DNA of 64,000 nucleotides from Halopolyspora algeriensis (GTDB lineage Bacteria; Actinomycetota; Actinomycetes; Mycobacteriales; Pseudonocardiaceae): positions 34,647-98,646 of the forward strand of contig NZ_QPJC01000012.1 in the NCBI RefSeq assembly GCF_003337235.1. The letters are read 5' to 3'. The notes under the pieces are model-generated. The model saw nothing but the letters and a program-made list of their open reading frames with translations, was not told the origin of the DNA and searched no databases. The translations under genes and the position numbers were made by a program. Below are positions 50,798 to 59,526 of this stretch, one piece after another (the first letter of the stretch is position 1; each line of letters begins with the position of its first letter).

Positions 50798-51526
50798 CTA
50801 CATCAACCGATCGAGCATTCCCACCACCACGGGAGCCACCCCGAGACACAGGAATGCCGGCAGGAAGCACAGGCCGAGCGGCGCGGACACCCACACGGTT
50901 GCCCGCTGAGCGCGCGCATGCGCCTGTTCGGCCAGCGACTCCCGCGCCTGCGCGGCGATGCCCTCCGCGACTCCGGCCAGCCCGCTTCCCGTGCGCGCCA
51001 CCCGCCGAGCCGACCGGGCGAGCTCGGCCGTGTCCGGGTCCCGCATCGCGCGCTCCCAGGCCGAGACCGGATCGGCCCCGAGCGCGAGTGAATCCGCCAC
51101 CTCCAGCAATGCCGCTTCGGCCGTGCCGGTGAACTCCGCCGCCACGGTCCGCACCGTGACGGGAACGGGCAGGCCCGCCCGGAGTGCCGCTGCCAGCAGG
51201 TCCCACCCCGATGCCAGGTTCAAGGGGTCGGTGCTGCCGTGCTCCCGTGGCCGCAGCAGGCGGTGGCACAACCCTCCGGCGACCACGGCGAGCACCACTG
51301 CCACGAGCCATCCGACGATTCCGGCGAGCAGCCCCGCCACCGACACCGCCACAGCGAGCGACAGCACCAGTGGCCGTTTCCCCGTGCGCTGGGACAGCAG
51401 CGCACGGAGACGGTCGCGGCGCCGGCCCGGGTGACCGGAGAGGGCTGCCACTCTCGGCACGGCCGAGGGAGCGGGAACGAGAAGTAAACCGCCTGCAAGC
51501 AGCAGTACCGGGATCGCGGCCGTCAT
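50798..51526 (-). CDS. tadC: Type II/IV secretion inner-membrane protein TadC
   Basis: 242 residues with membrane helices near the N-terminus (about 5-20, 54-88) and at the C-terminus, and a GspF-like cytoplasmic domain between them. It works as partner of TadB in the pilus base. The ATG overlaps the tadB stop (ATGA). Counterpart: Rv3657c. Confidence 0.85.
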   Translation of the reverse strand: MTAAIPVLLLAGGLLLVPAPSAVPRVAALSGHPGRRRDRLRALLSQRTGKRPLVLSLAVAVSVAGLLAGIVGWLVAVVLAVVAGGLCHRLLRPREHGSTDPLNLASGWDLLAAALRAGLPVPVTVRTVAAEFTGTAEAALLEVADSLALGADPVSAWERAMRDPDTAELARSARRVARTGSGLAGVAEGIAAQARESLAEQAHARAQRATVWVSAPLGLCFLPAFLCLGVAPVVVGMLDRLM

Positions 51527-52356
51527 GCCCGCACCACCGACTCGGTCAGCCGGGCGATCCACCACACGCCCGCGCACAGCAGCGCTGTCCCCGCCACCAG
51601 GAGTACCTGCCCGACCAGTCCGCCGGTGAGCACCGCGATCGGGTCCGCTCCGACCAGTTCGCCCAGCGCGAGTCCGAGCGCAGGCAATCCCGCCAGCACC
51701 AGCGCCGTGGCTCGAGGACCCGCCATCTTCGCCTCGACGTCCCGCATGAACGCGGCACGGTGCTCGAGATCCCGCCGGACCGCATCGAGCAGTTCCGCCA
51801 GTGCGACACCGTGTCGCTCGGCGAGCATCCAGCATCGCGCCAGCCTGCCGATCGGCGCGCGCAGTTCCGCCGTCACCCGGCCACTGCCGGACAGGGCACC
51901 GGCCACGTCACCACCGAGCCGGGTGGCTGTGGCCATGTCACCGAATATCCCGGCCACTGCGGGGGCCGCTTCGGCAGCGGCGCCTTCGGCGGCCACCGCC
52001 GGATGCGCGCCCGCCCGCAGTTCGGCAACCAGCAGCCGGATTCCCGCCGCCAGCTCGGTGCAGCGCTGCAGGCGGCGACGGAGACCGTTGCGCGAGTGCC
52101 AGTACTTCCTCCCGAGCATCGCCAGCGCCGTGCCCGCGCAGAGCCCGCCGGCACCGGCGATCAGGGCACCGGCCACAGCCGCGGCCGGGACGGATCCGAC
52201 ACCGACGATCCGGGCCCACTGCGGCCGCCGGACGTTTCCCCGGGCGCAGGTACCCGGCAGGCGGGCGGCAGCGCGGACGTTCGGCCAGGACAGCAGCGCC
52301 ACCGCGATCAGCAGCAGCGATGCCACGACAGCGAAGGGGGACTCCGGCATCAGCAC
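51523..52356 (-). CDS. tadB: Type II/IV secretion inner-membrane protein TadB
   Basis: 277 residues; helices near 6-24, 50-75 and 225-270 surround a GspF-type cytoplasmic domain with G-D-M-A-T-A-T-R-L-G-G. AGGAGG lies 9 bases before the GTG at 52356, favoured over the ATG at 52350; both overlap the tadA end. Counterpart: Rv3658c. Confidence 0.85.
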   Translation of the reverse strand: MLMPESPFAVVASLLLIAVALLSWPNVRAAARLPGTCARGNVRRPQWARIVGVGSVPAAAVAGALIAGAGGLCAGTALAMLGRKYWHSRNGLRRRLQRCTELAAGIRLLVAELRAGAHPAVAAEGAAAEAAPAVAGIFGDMATATRLGGDVAGALSGSGRVTAELRAPIGRLARCWMLAERHGVALAELLDAVRRDLEHRAAFMRDVEAKMAGPRATALVLAGLPALGLALGELVGADPIAVLTGGLVGQVLLVAGTALLCAGVWWIARLTESVVRA

Positions 52357-53519
52357 GGCACGACACCTCCTCCGTCGCCGAGTAGTTCGGCGAGCTGCTC
52401 GGCGCCCGGTCCCCATCCGGTCTCGCAGTCCCAGGCGGGAAGGACCCGAACCCGATCCCCGTCCCGCCGCAGAACGCCGATCCCCGCGAGATGCCGCCCG
52501 CGTGTCGTACTGCGGCGAACGTGCAGCACCACGTGGACGGCGGCCGCCAACTGGCTGTGCAGCGCTGCCCTTCCGAGTCCACCGAGGGCGGCGAGCGCTT
52601 CCATCCGCGCAGGTACCTCCGACGGCGAGTTCGCGTGCACGGTGCCGCCACCCCCGTCGTGACCGGTATTGAGAGCGGCCAGCAATTCGCACACCTCGGA
52701 GCCACGGACCTCACCGACGACGAGCCGGTCCGGACGCATCCGCAAGGCCTGTCGCACCAGGTCCCGAACCCGGATCTCCCCGGCACCTTCGACGTTCGGG
52801 GGCCGGGTGACCAGCCTGACCACATGCGGATGCCGGGGATGCAGCTCGCCGGCTTCCTCCACACACACGAGCCGTTCGGAGGGTGCGACCTCACCCAGCA
52901 TGCCGCTGAGCAGCGTGGTCTTGCCCGCACCGGTACCACCCGTGATCAGAAACGCCAGCCGCGCATGAACGACCGAGCGCAGGACCGCGGCCCCGGTCGC
53001 GTCGAACGTGCCCATCCGTTCGAGTGCGTGCAGATCGTGCACCGCGGGGCGCAGGATCCGCAGCGAGATGCAGGTTCCACCGGCCGCCACCGGGGAGAGG
53101 ACGGCGTGCAGCCGGACCGCACCGGAGTCCCCGATCTGCGGCAACCACGCGTCGACCCACGGCTGCGCGTCGTCGAGGCGGCGCCCGGCCGCGAGAGCGA
53201 GGCGCTGGGCGAGCCTGCGCACGGCGTCCTCGTCGGCGAAAGCGACCTGCGTGTGCCGCAGCCCTTCACCGTGATCCACCCACACCGACTCGGGACCGGT
53301 CACCAGAACGTCGGTCACCTCGGGATCGCGCAACAGGGGCTCGAGGACACCGGCTCCGAGAAACTCCTGCTGCAACATCCGCAGCGCCGTCAGGACATCG
53401 GCGTCACCGACCAGCCCTCCTGCCTCCTCCCGGACGGCAGTGGCGACCGCCGCCGGGGTCACCGCCGTACCGCCGGAAACCAGCCGGGATCGCACTCGCT
53501 CGACGAGATCCGTACTCAT
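52350..53519 (-). CDS. tadA: Pilus assembly ATPase TadA/CpaF
   Basis: 389 residues. Secretion ATPase that drives Flp pilus assembly: N-terminal domain, Walker A G-G-T-G-A-G-K-T near 192, Asp box near C-V-E-E-A-G-E-L near 218, Walker B R-P-D-R-L-V-V-G-E-V-R-G near 265 and the His box G-H-D-G-G-G-G-T-V-H-A-N. The ATG overlaps the ssd-like stop (ATGA). Counterpart: Rv3659c. Confidence 0.94.
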   Translation of the reverse strand: MSTDLVERVRSRLVSGGTAVTPAAVATAVREEAGGLVGDADVLTALRMLQQEFLGAGVLEPLLRDPEVTDVLVTGPESVWVDHGEGLRHTQVAFADEDAVRRLAQRLALAAGRRLDDAQPWVDAWLPQIGDSGAVRLHAVLSPVAAGGTCISLRILRPAVHDLHALERMGTFDATGAAVLRSVVHARLAFLITGGTGAGKTTLLSGMLGEVAPSERLVCVEEAGELHPRHPHVVRLVTRPPNVEGAGEIRVRDLVRQALRMRPDRLVVGEVRGSEVCELLAALNTGHDGGGGTVHANSPSEVPARMEALAALGGLGRAALHSQLAAAVHVVLHVRRSTTRGRHLAGIGVLRRDGDRVRVLPAWDCETGWGPGAEQLAELLGDGGGVVPC

Positions 53520-54646
53520 GCCGCCCCCACCCGTGCGGTCTCCGTCCCCGGCCCCGCCGCGTCCGCATCCGCGCCGCCGTCCAGCGCAGCCAGCAACTCG
53601 CGCGCCGTGCGAGCGAGTGGGCCACGAGCCACCACCCGCCCGGAGCCCAGTCCGGCGCGGTCCATCACCGCGGGCAACCCGGCCTGCGGGCGCATCGCGG
53701 TGAGTACGTCGAGCCCCACCGCACGTTCCACATCGGTGGTTCTGAGCCCGCCGGGTGCCGGTCCCCGCACGACCGCGCGGATCGGTCCGCCGCAGCCGTG
53801 GATCCCGGCCACGAGCCGCGCCGCCGCGGCACAGGCCCGGACCTCGGCGGGAATGACCACGATGGTCAGGTCCGCTTGCCGCAACACAGCGCCGGTGGTC
53901 TCGTCGTGGAATCTCGGCAGGTCGCAGACAACCGTTTCCCCGGCTCGCCTGCCCGCGTCGAGGACCGCTCGCACCGATTGCGGGGTCATTCCCGTCCCGG
54001 TGCCCTCGCGATCGCACGACAGCAGTGTCAGCGCACCCGAGCCGACCGTGCGTCCGGGCAGAGCCTCGTGCAGGGCACTCGCCGCGATCCTGCCCCCGCT
54101 GACGGTCAACCCCGGCCAGCGCAGCCCCGCGGTGGTTTCGGCGCCGACCGCGAGATCCAGCCCGCCGCCGAGAGGGTCGCAGTCGAGCAGCAGGCACCGG
54201 TCCCCGCGCCGTGCGGCGGCCAGTGCCGTGGCGGTGGCGAGCACGGAGGCCCCCGCTCCACCGCAGCCGCCGGTCACGGCGAGCACGCGCCCCGAACGGG
54301 GCGCCGGAGTTTCCCGCGCTTCGGCAAGCAGATCGACCAGCCGGGCCTCGTCGTCGGGGAGCTCGATCGCCTGCTCGGCTCCCGCCTCGAAGGCAGCGCG
54401 CCAGAAACCGGGTGGTGGCTTGGTGCCGACGACCACGATCCCCGGCCTTCGCGGCCGCCCTGTCGCACTCCACGCGGTCAGCGCGGCCTCGTCGAGCAGA
54501 ACCAGCGACGCCCGACGCCATTCCGCACCGGCAGCATCCGGATCGCCGACTCGCCGCAGTTCGCAGCCGGCCACGGCGGCAAGGCGGCACACCTCGTCCG
54601 CCAACTCGTCGTCGGTGGTCACGAGCAACAGGAGATGCAGGGACAT
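53516..54646 (-). CDS. ssd: Septum site-determining-like / CpaE-like ATPase (Ssd)
   Basis: 376 residues. N-terminal receiver-like domain (about 1-105), then a ParA/MinD-type ATPase with a deviant P-loop V-T-G-G-C-G-G-A-G-A-S (about 122-132; the usual Lys is absent), a D-C-D-P-L-G-G-G-L-D switch and D-L-P-R near 215. CpaE places the Tad machinery; M. tuberculosis Ssd (Rv3660c) also affects septation. It heads the tad operon. The ATG at 54646 lacks a clear ribosome-binding site, so the start is uncertain. Confidence 0.87.
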   Translation of the reverse strand: MSLHLLLLVTTDDELADEVCRLAAVAGCELRRVGDPDAAGAEWRRASLVLLDEAALTAWSATGRPRRPGIVVVGTKPPPGFWRAAFEAGAEQAIELPDDEARLVDLLAEARETPAPRSGRVLAVTGGCGGAGASVLATATALAAARRGDRCLLLDCDPLGGGLDLAVGAETTAGLRWPGLTVSGGRIAASALHEALPGRTVGSGALTLLSCDREGTGTGMTPQSVRAVLDAGRRAGETVVCDLPRFHDETTGAVLRQADLTIVVIPAEVRACAAAARLVAGIHGCGGPIRAVVRGPAPGGLRTTDVERAVGLDVLTAMRPQAGLPAVMDRAGLGSGRVVARGPLARTARELLAALDGGADADAAGPGTETARVGAA

Positions 54647-54753
54647 GGGTTGGGTCCGTTTCCACGAGTGGTCACCAGCAGGCGGAACTCGCATCCGCTC
54701 GAGATCCACACTGGTTCACCCGGACCCCGGCGCCAATATCCCGAACACGGTCC

Positions 54754-54781
54754 TGTGGACAACGAACGTGCCTGTGGACAA
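54754..54781. other. Two DnaA-box-like 9-mers
   Basis: TGTGGACAA occurs at 54754-54762 and 54773-54781 (reverse complement TTGTCCACA, the actinobacterial DnaA box). They are 19 bases apart in the same orientation, 108 bases upstream of ssd. Confidence 0.6.
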
Positions 54782-54927
54782 CCACCGAAAAACGCCCGGA
54801 GCAGCAGCAACGCTGCCCACTCCCGCGTCCCCGTTTCCGTTGTCCGGGTCCTCCCGGAAACGCACCGGGTCGCTCGGCACCGACTCACGGCCCGGCGAGG
54901 CGGGCGAAACGCACTACGCCGGTCACA

Positions 54928-55016
54928 ACGAAAGGCGACCCCCGTCAGGGGGGAGGGACGGGGGTCGCCGGGTTCAGCTCCGGGGGGTCGAGCTGAACCG
55001 TCCGGTACTGCCGGAC
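54928..55016 (-). ncRNA. 6C small RNA (B11/ncRv13660-like)
   Basis: On the minus strand two stem-loops each expose six cytosines. Stem 1 is 10 pairs (GGTTCAGCTC) closing loop GACCCCCCG; stem 2 is 13 pairs (GGCGACCCCCGTC) closing loop CCTCCCCCCT and is followed by TTTCGTT, so it also terminates. A third small hairpin GTCCGG-CAGTA-CCGGAC opens the RNA. A -10 TAGGGT at 55023-55028 puts the start near 55016 and the length near 89-93. In M. tuberculosis the 6C RNA lies between Rv3660c (ssd) and Rv3661, the same place and strand as here. Confidence 0.9.
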
Positions 55017-55028
55017 ACCCACACCCTA

Positions 55029-55236
55029 TCCCGCTCCGTCCGGAGGGCGCCTTCCCTCCGTCGGCGGAACGAACCCTTTCCGGGAAAGCCCCCGATCGAC
55101 CGGGCACACCGGCCACGGAACAGCGGATCCTTCCGAAAAGGAGGACACCGGAAGCAGTGCGGCACATCCGCCGCCACCGAAATCGGTCACCGTCACCACC
55201 GACGCCATCGGCAGCTCGACTCGTATGCTGAACGGC
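55029..55236. other. Divergent promoter region between 6C RNA and HAD gene
   Basis: About 200 bases without a gene. It should hold the 6C RNA promoter (minus) and the promoter of the phosphatase gene (plus). For the latter TATGCT (55224-55229) sits 7 bases before a GTG, which fits a leaderless start. Confidence 0.5.
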
Positions 55237-56073
55237 GTGACCGAGTCCACCAAGCCCGCCGACAACGCGGCCACCGCCGGGCCCCGCACCGCCGCGTTCT
55301 TCGACCTGGACAGGGCGATCATCGCCAAGTCGGGCACGCTCGCCTTCAGCAAACCGTTCTTCCAGGAAGGACTCATCAACCGTCGGGCCGTGCTCAAAAG
55401 CGCCTACGCGCAGTTCCTGTTCATGCTGGCGGGTGCCGACGAGGACCAGGTGGACCGCATGCGGGCCCACATCGTCTCCCTGTGCACCGGGTGGGACGTC
55501 GAGCAGATCAACGCCATCGTCGAGGAGACGCTGCACGACATCGTGGACCCCCTCGTGTACAAGGAAGCCACCCAGCTCGTCGAGGAGCACAAGGAGCAGG
55601 GCCAGGACGTGGTGGTGCTGTCCGCCTCCGGACAGGAGATGGTCGGTCCGATCGCCGACATCCTCGGTGCCACGCACTCGGCCGGTAGCCGCATGGCCGT
55701 CGCCGACGGTCGCTACACCGGCGAGGTGGAGTTCCACTGCTCGGCCGGGAACAAAGCCCGGGCGGCACAGGACATCGCCGAGCGGTACGGCTATGACCTC
55801 ACCGGGTCCCACGCCTACTCGGATTCCGTGGTCGACCTGCCGCTGCTGGAGTCGGTGGGTCACCCCACCGCGGTCAATCCCGACCGCGGCTTGCGCAAGG
55901 AGGCCGCGCAGCGTGGCTGGCCGTCGCTGGCTTTCGAGCACCCCGTATCCCTGCGGGCCTGTGTCCCCACGCCGTCGGGGACCGCAGTGACCGCTGCCGC
56001 CGTCGGTGCGGGCGCCGTCGCCGCGGCGGGCGTGACCTGGTTCGGCCTGCGGCACTGGCGGCGCCGCCGATGA
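55237..56073 (+). CDS. HAD-superfamily subfamily IB phosphatase (Rv3661-like)
   Basis: 278 residues; HAD-IB (SerB/PSP-like) fold followed by a C-terminal membrane helix (about 250-272) and basic R-R-R-R end. Motif I reads F-F-D-L-D-R-A-I, with Ala where the family normally has Thr (D-x-D-x-T). Motif II (V-L-S-A-S-G), the motif III Lys and motif IV (Y-S-D-S-V-V-D-L-P) are present. GTG at 55237 is preferred for the leaderless promoter; ATG at 55225 would add four residues. The substrate is unknown. Confidence 0.9.
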   Translation: MTESTKPADNAATAGPRTAAFFDLDRAIIAKSGTLAFSKPFFQEGLINRRAVLKSAYAQFLFMLAGADEDQVDRMRAHIVSLCTGWDVEQINAIVEETLHDIVDPLVYKEATQLVEEHKEQGQDVVVLSASGQEMVGPIADILGATHSAGSRMAVADGRYTGEVEFHCSAGNKARAAQDIAERYGYDLTGSHAYSDSVVDLPLLESVGHPTAVNPDRGLRKEAAQRGWPSLAFEHPVSLRACVPTPSGTAVTAAAVGAGAVAAAGVTWFGLRHWRRRR

Positions 56074-56374
56074 GACGGCGGCGATCCGTCGGCGGGCGAG
56101 CCCGGAGCCATCCTCGGGAGCCCATTCCCACCACCTGTGAGAATGCCCTGCTCATACCCCTTGCAGTGACTGCGGTCACGGACTACAAAGGGAAGTGCGG
56201 ACCCCTCGTTGGCCAAGGACGTTGCGGAGGAGAAGCAGCGTACTCCCCGACAGGGCTCCGTGCGCGATCGACGGGCACCCACGCGCAGCCGCCCGAGGAG
56301 GCAGAGTCGTCCACCGGGGTTGCGTACCGGGACGCCGGACGCCTAGCCCAGAAGTTACGACCGATGGTGCACGC
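56074..56374. other. Regulatory region upstream of the MurNAc cluster
   Basis: About 300 bases. Apart from the promoter at 56161-56189 I see no supported gene. An open frame continuous with nagZ runs through the last 180 bases but uses rare AGG/AGA codons and looks non-coding. Confidence 0.5.
56161..56189 (+). promoter_or_regulatory. Promoter with CRP-like palindrome in the spacer
   Basis: TTGCAG (56161-56166) and TACAAA (56184-56189) stand 17 bases apart. The spacer holds GTGA-CTGCGG-TCAC (56166-56179), the core of the Crp/Fnr consensus (TGTGA-N6-TCACA). It is well placed to drive the MurNAc cluster, with the regulator possibly acting as a repressor. Confidence 0.6.
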
Positions 56375-58219
56375 TTGGTAACCCGTCGACTCGCGCCGCA
56401 CGCGGCGCTCGCCCACTCCGTGGGGCGGGCGCCGTCGGCATGCGGTACCGCCGGAAGGTCGGCAGGTCGTACCGGCAGCTCCGCCCACCGCTCCCCCGCT
56501 CCACCCGGCACCGAAGGCACCGTGCGCGCTCGGGTCGCCGAAGTGCTCGCGCGCATGTCGACGCGGGACAAGGTCGGGCAGCTCTTCGTCACCTACGCCC
56601 ACGGGCACACCGCCGGGACCTCGCATCCGAGAAACCGGGCGGAGTTCGGCGTGGACACCCCCGCCGAGGTCGTCACCCACTACCACCTCGGCGGGCTGAT
56701 CCACCTGTCCTGGACCGACAGCCTGGACGAGCCGGAGCAGATCGCCCGGCTGTCCAACGGCCTGCAGCGAGCCGCCACGGATTCCGGGGCGGGCATCCCG
56801 CTGCTGATCTCCACCGACCAGGAACAAGGGCTGGTGACCCGCATCGGCGGGCCGGCCACCCGGCTGCCCGGCAACATGGCGCTGGGTGCCTCCCGCAGCG
56901 TCGAGGACGCCGCAGCGGCGGCAGCGATCACCGGCCGGGAACTGCGGGCCATGGGGCTGAACCTGAATGTCGCGCCCGTCGGCGATGTCAACGCCGATCC
57001 GCTGAACCCGGTGATCGGCCCTCGCTCGTTCTCGTCCGATCCGGCGCTGGCCGCGCGGCTGACCGCGGCGCAGGTGCGGGGTTATCAGGCGAGCGCGTCC
57101 GCCGATCGCACCGTCTCGGCCGTGGCCAAACACTTCCCGGGGCACGGGGACACCGGTACGGACAGCCACACGTCGTTGCCGGTCGTCGAGCACACCCGCG
57201 ACCGGTGGGAGCGGCTCGACGCGCCGCCGTTCCGGGCGGCCATCGCCGAGGGCGTGGACGCGATCATGAGCGCGCACCTCGTCCTGCCTCGCCTGGACTC
57301 CTCGGGGGAACCCGCGACACTGTCGCCGACCGTTCTGACCGGGATGCTGCGCGCGGAACTCGGCTTCGACGGGCTCGTCATCACCGATTCGCTGCAGATG
57401 GGTGCCGTGCGCGACCGGTACCCGGCCGCCGAGGTCGCGGTGCGGGCGCTGCAGGCGGGTGCCGACCAGTTGCTCATGCCGCAGAACCTGCCCGTGGCCA
57501 TGGACGGAGTCCTCGACGCGGTGCGTTCCGGGGAGGTGACCGCGGAGCGCCTCGACGCCAGTGTCGAGCGCGTCCTGACCGTGAAGGCCCGGCGCGGTGT
57601 CCTCGAGAGCCCGTTCGTCGACGTGACCGGAGCGGGTGAGCGCGTCGGTGCACCGGAGCACGGGCGGCAGGCGCAGCGGATCACCGATCGGACGGTGACC
57701 GTGCTGCGCGACGACGCGGGTCTGCTGCCGTTGCGGCCCGGGGCTGCGAGCGTGCTCGTCACCGGTCGGGGCGAGCGGGCCACCGCGGCCCTGGCGAGGG
57801 CGATCGACGCCCGCGGGCCGGTCACGACCACGCTGACCACCGGAGAGCGTCCGGCACGGCAGCGGGTCGACGAGGCCGTGCGGGCTGCCCGCGGGCACGA
57901 GTTGACCGTGGTCCTGGTCGGTGCCGCCGACACCGAAGAACGCTCCGCCCAGCGCGACCTGGCGCGTGCTCTGCAGCACGCCGGCGCCCGGATCGTCGCC
58001 GTGGCCGTGCGCCATCCTCGGGATGCGGCCTGCGCCGAGGAGGTCCGGACCTGGATCGCAACCTGTTCGCACACGGAGGTGTCGATGGAGTCGCTGGCAC
58101 GCGTGCTGTTCGGTGAGGTTTCCCCTTCCGGGCGCCTGCCCGTCGCCGTGGCCGATCCGGAACGGCCGGGCACCGACCGGTACCCCTTCGGCCACGGGCT
58201 GCCCGGGGAGTGCCGTTGA
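56375..58219 (+). CDS. nagZ: Glycoside hydrolase family 3 beta-N-acetylglucosaminidase
   Basis: Removes GlcNAc from the ends of peptidoglycan fragments. The GH3 barrel starts near residue 50 (V-G-Q-L-F-V-T-Y) and has the NagZ signature K-H-F-P-G-H-G-D-T with the His/Asp general acid-base pair, plus S-T-D-Q-E-Q-G and I-T-D-S-L-Q-M with the nucleophile Asp; a second alpha/beta domain follows, as in B. subtilis NagZ. The start is uncertain: TTG at 56375, GTG at 56420 or even a leaderless GTG at 56195. The N-terminus has a Cys in S-A-C-G that looks like a degraded lipobox with a poor hydrophobic core. Confidence 0.88.
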   Translation: MVTRRLAPHAALAHSVGRAPSACGTAGRSAGRTGSSAHRSPAPPGTEGTVRARVAEVLARMSTRDKVGQLFVTYAHGHTAGTSHPRNRAEFGVDTPAEVVTHYHLGGLIHLSWTDSLDEPEQIARLSNGLQRAATDSGAGIPLLISTDQEQGLVTRIGGPATRLPGNMALGASRSVEDAAAAAAITGRELRAMGLNLNVAPVGDVNADPLNPVIGPRSFSSDPALAARLTAAQVRGYQASASADRTVSAVAKHFPGHGDTGTDSHTSLPVVEHTRDRWERLDAPPFRAAIAEGVDAIMSAHLVLPRLDSSGEPATLSPTVLTGMLRAELGFDGLVITDSLQMGAVRDRYPAAEVAVRALQAGADQLLMPQNLPVAMDGVLDAVRSGEVTAERLDASVERVLTVKARRGVLESPFVDVTGAGERVGAPEHGRQAQRITDRTVTVLRDDAGLLPLRPGAASVLVTGRGERATAALARAIDARGPVTTTLTTGERPARQRVDEAVRAARGHELTVVLVGAADTEERSAQRDLARALQHAGARIVAVAVRHPRDAACAEEVRTWIATCSHTEVSMESLARVLFGEVSPSGRLPVAVADPERPGTDRYPFGHGLPGECR

Positions 58220-59502
58220 ACGCGGTGAGTCGCCGCACCTTTCTGATCTCCTCGGCGGTCTCGGCCGCGCTGCCGGGGGTGGCGAGTTGCTCGACGAGCT
58301 CGTCCGGCCGCCCGTCCTCGTCCGCGCAGCCGGTGCTGACGGGGGCGGACCGTCTCGCGAGGCAGGGGTGGCGCCCGCTCGGCGGGCGGCGTGTCGGGGT
58401 GGTCGCCAACCACACCGCGGTGTTGTCACAGCCTCCGGCAGGGCTGCGACACATCGTCGACGACATGCACGCCGGCGGGGAGGTGGACCTCGTCGCGATT
58501 TTCGGCCCGGAGCACGGGTTCCGGGGCACGGCGCAGGCCGGAGGCTCCGAGGGCGAGCACACGGACCCGCGCACGGGCCTGCCGGTCCACGACACCTACG
58601 GTGCCGATGCGAGCGCACTCGCCGGGATGTTCCGCCGGGCGGGAGTCGAGCAGGTGGTGTTCGACATCGCCGACGTCGGCGCCCGGTTCTACACCTACAT
58701 CTGGACGATGTACACGGCCATGCAGGCGGCGGTGCGGGCCGATGTGCCGTTCCTGGTGCTCGATCGCCCGAATCCCATCGGGGGCGCAGTGGCGGGTCCT
58801 CGCCTCGACCCGCGTTTCGCCTCCGGTGTCGGCATGTTGCCGATCGCGCAGCAGCACGGCATGACCGCCGGTGAACTGGCGCGGATGTTCGACCGGGAGT
58901 ACCTGCCCGACTCGGCTGGACGGTCGCTGCGGCAGCTCGATGTCGCCGAGGTGCAGGGGTGGCCTCGCCGGGAGTTCTTCGCAGCCACGGGTTTGCCGTG
59001 GGTGCCGCCGAGCCCGAACATGCCGACACCGGACACCGCCGCCGTCTACCCGGGCACCGGCCTGTTCGAAGGTACGCTGCTGTCGGAAGGGCGAGGAACG
59101 ACGCGGCCGTTCGAGGTCATCGGCGCGCCGGGTATCGACTGGCGTTGGGCGGAGGAGCTCGACACCGCCGGTCTGCCGGGAGTGCGGTTCCGGGAGGTCC
59201 GCTTCGTACCGACCTTCTCCAAGCATGCCGGTGCTGCCTGCGGAGGTGTGCGGTTGCACCGCATGAGCGACAGCGAGTTCGACGCGATCCGCACCGCCGT
59301 GGCGATGCTCGTGACCGCGCGCCGGTTGTATCCGCGGGTGTTCGGCTGGCGCCCGGACCACTGGATCGATGAGCTCTCCGGCTCGGCACGCCTGCGGCAC
59401 ATGGTCGATGCCGGGGCCGGGACGGAGGAGATCGTCGGTGCGTGGCAACAGGAGCAGGCCGAGTTCCGCCGCAGGCGCGAGCCGTACCTGCTGTACCGCT
59501 GA
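58216..59502 (+). CDS. namZ: Exo-beta-N-acetylmuramidase (NamZ, DUF1343)
   Basis: Releases MurNAc from non-reducing ends of peptidoglycan chains. 428 residues with a twin-arginine leader S-R-R-T-F-L-I and a lipobox-like V-A-S-C25, so it is probably a Tat lipoprotein. DUF1343 landmarks: V-G-V-V-A-N-H-T-A near 60, F-G-P-E-H-G-F-R-G near 95, D-I-A-D-V-G-A-R-F-Y-T-Y near 150 and P-S-P-N-M-P-T near 262. A TTG at 58216 with GGGGAG 5 bases upstream overlaps the nagZ stop (TTGA); GTG at 58225 is an alternative. Confidence 0.9.
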   Translation: MNAVSRRTFLISSAVSAALPGVASCSTSSSGRPSSSAQPVLTGADRLARQGWRPLGGRRVGVVANHTAVLSQPPAGLRHIVDDMHAGGEVDLVAIFGPEHGFRGTAQAGGSEGEHTDPRTGLPVHDTYGADASALAGMFRRAGVEQVVFDIADVGARFYTYIWTMYTAMQAAVRADVPFLVLDRPNPIGGAVAGPRLDPRFASGVGMLPIAQQHGMTAGELARMFDREYLPDSAGRSLRQLDVAEVQGWPRREFFAATGLPWVPPSPNMPTPDTAAVYPGTGLFEGTLLSEGRGTTRPFEVIGAPGIDWRWAEELDTAGLPGVRFREVRFVPTFSKHAGAACGGVRLHRMSDSEFDAIRTAVAMLVTARRLYPRVFGWRPDHWIDELSGSARLRHMVDAGAGTEEIVGAWQQEQAEFRRRREPYLLYR

Positions 59503-59526
59503 ACGCCGTGAACCGATGAGGACGCG

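Noticed and set aside
49685..54709. Very long fused frames across the tad genes
   Set aside because: They join neighbouring genes through non-coding frames; ATGA overlaps and domain starts show separate genes.
56195..56374. N-terminal extension of NagZ from a leaderless GTG
   Set aside because: Position suits the promoter, but the codons are rich in AGG/AGA and the protein is Arg-rich like a shadow frame, so the shorter form is preferred.
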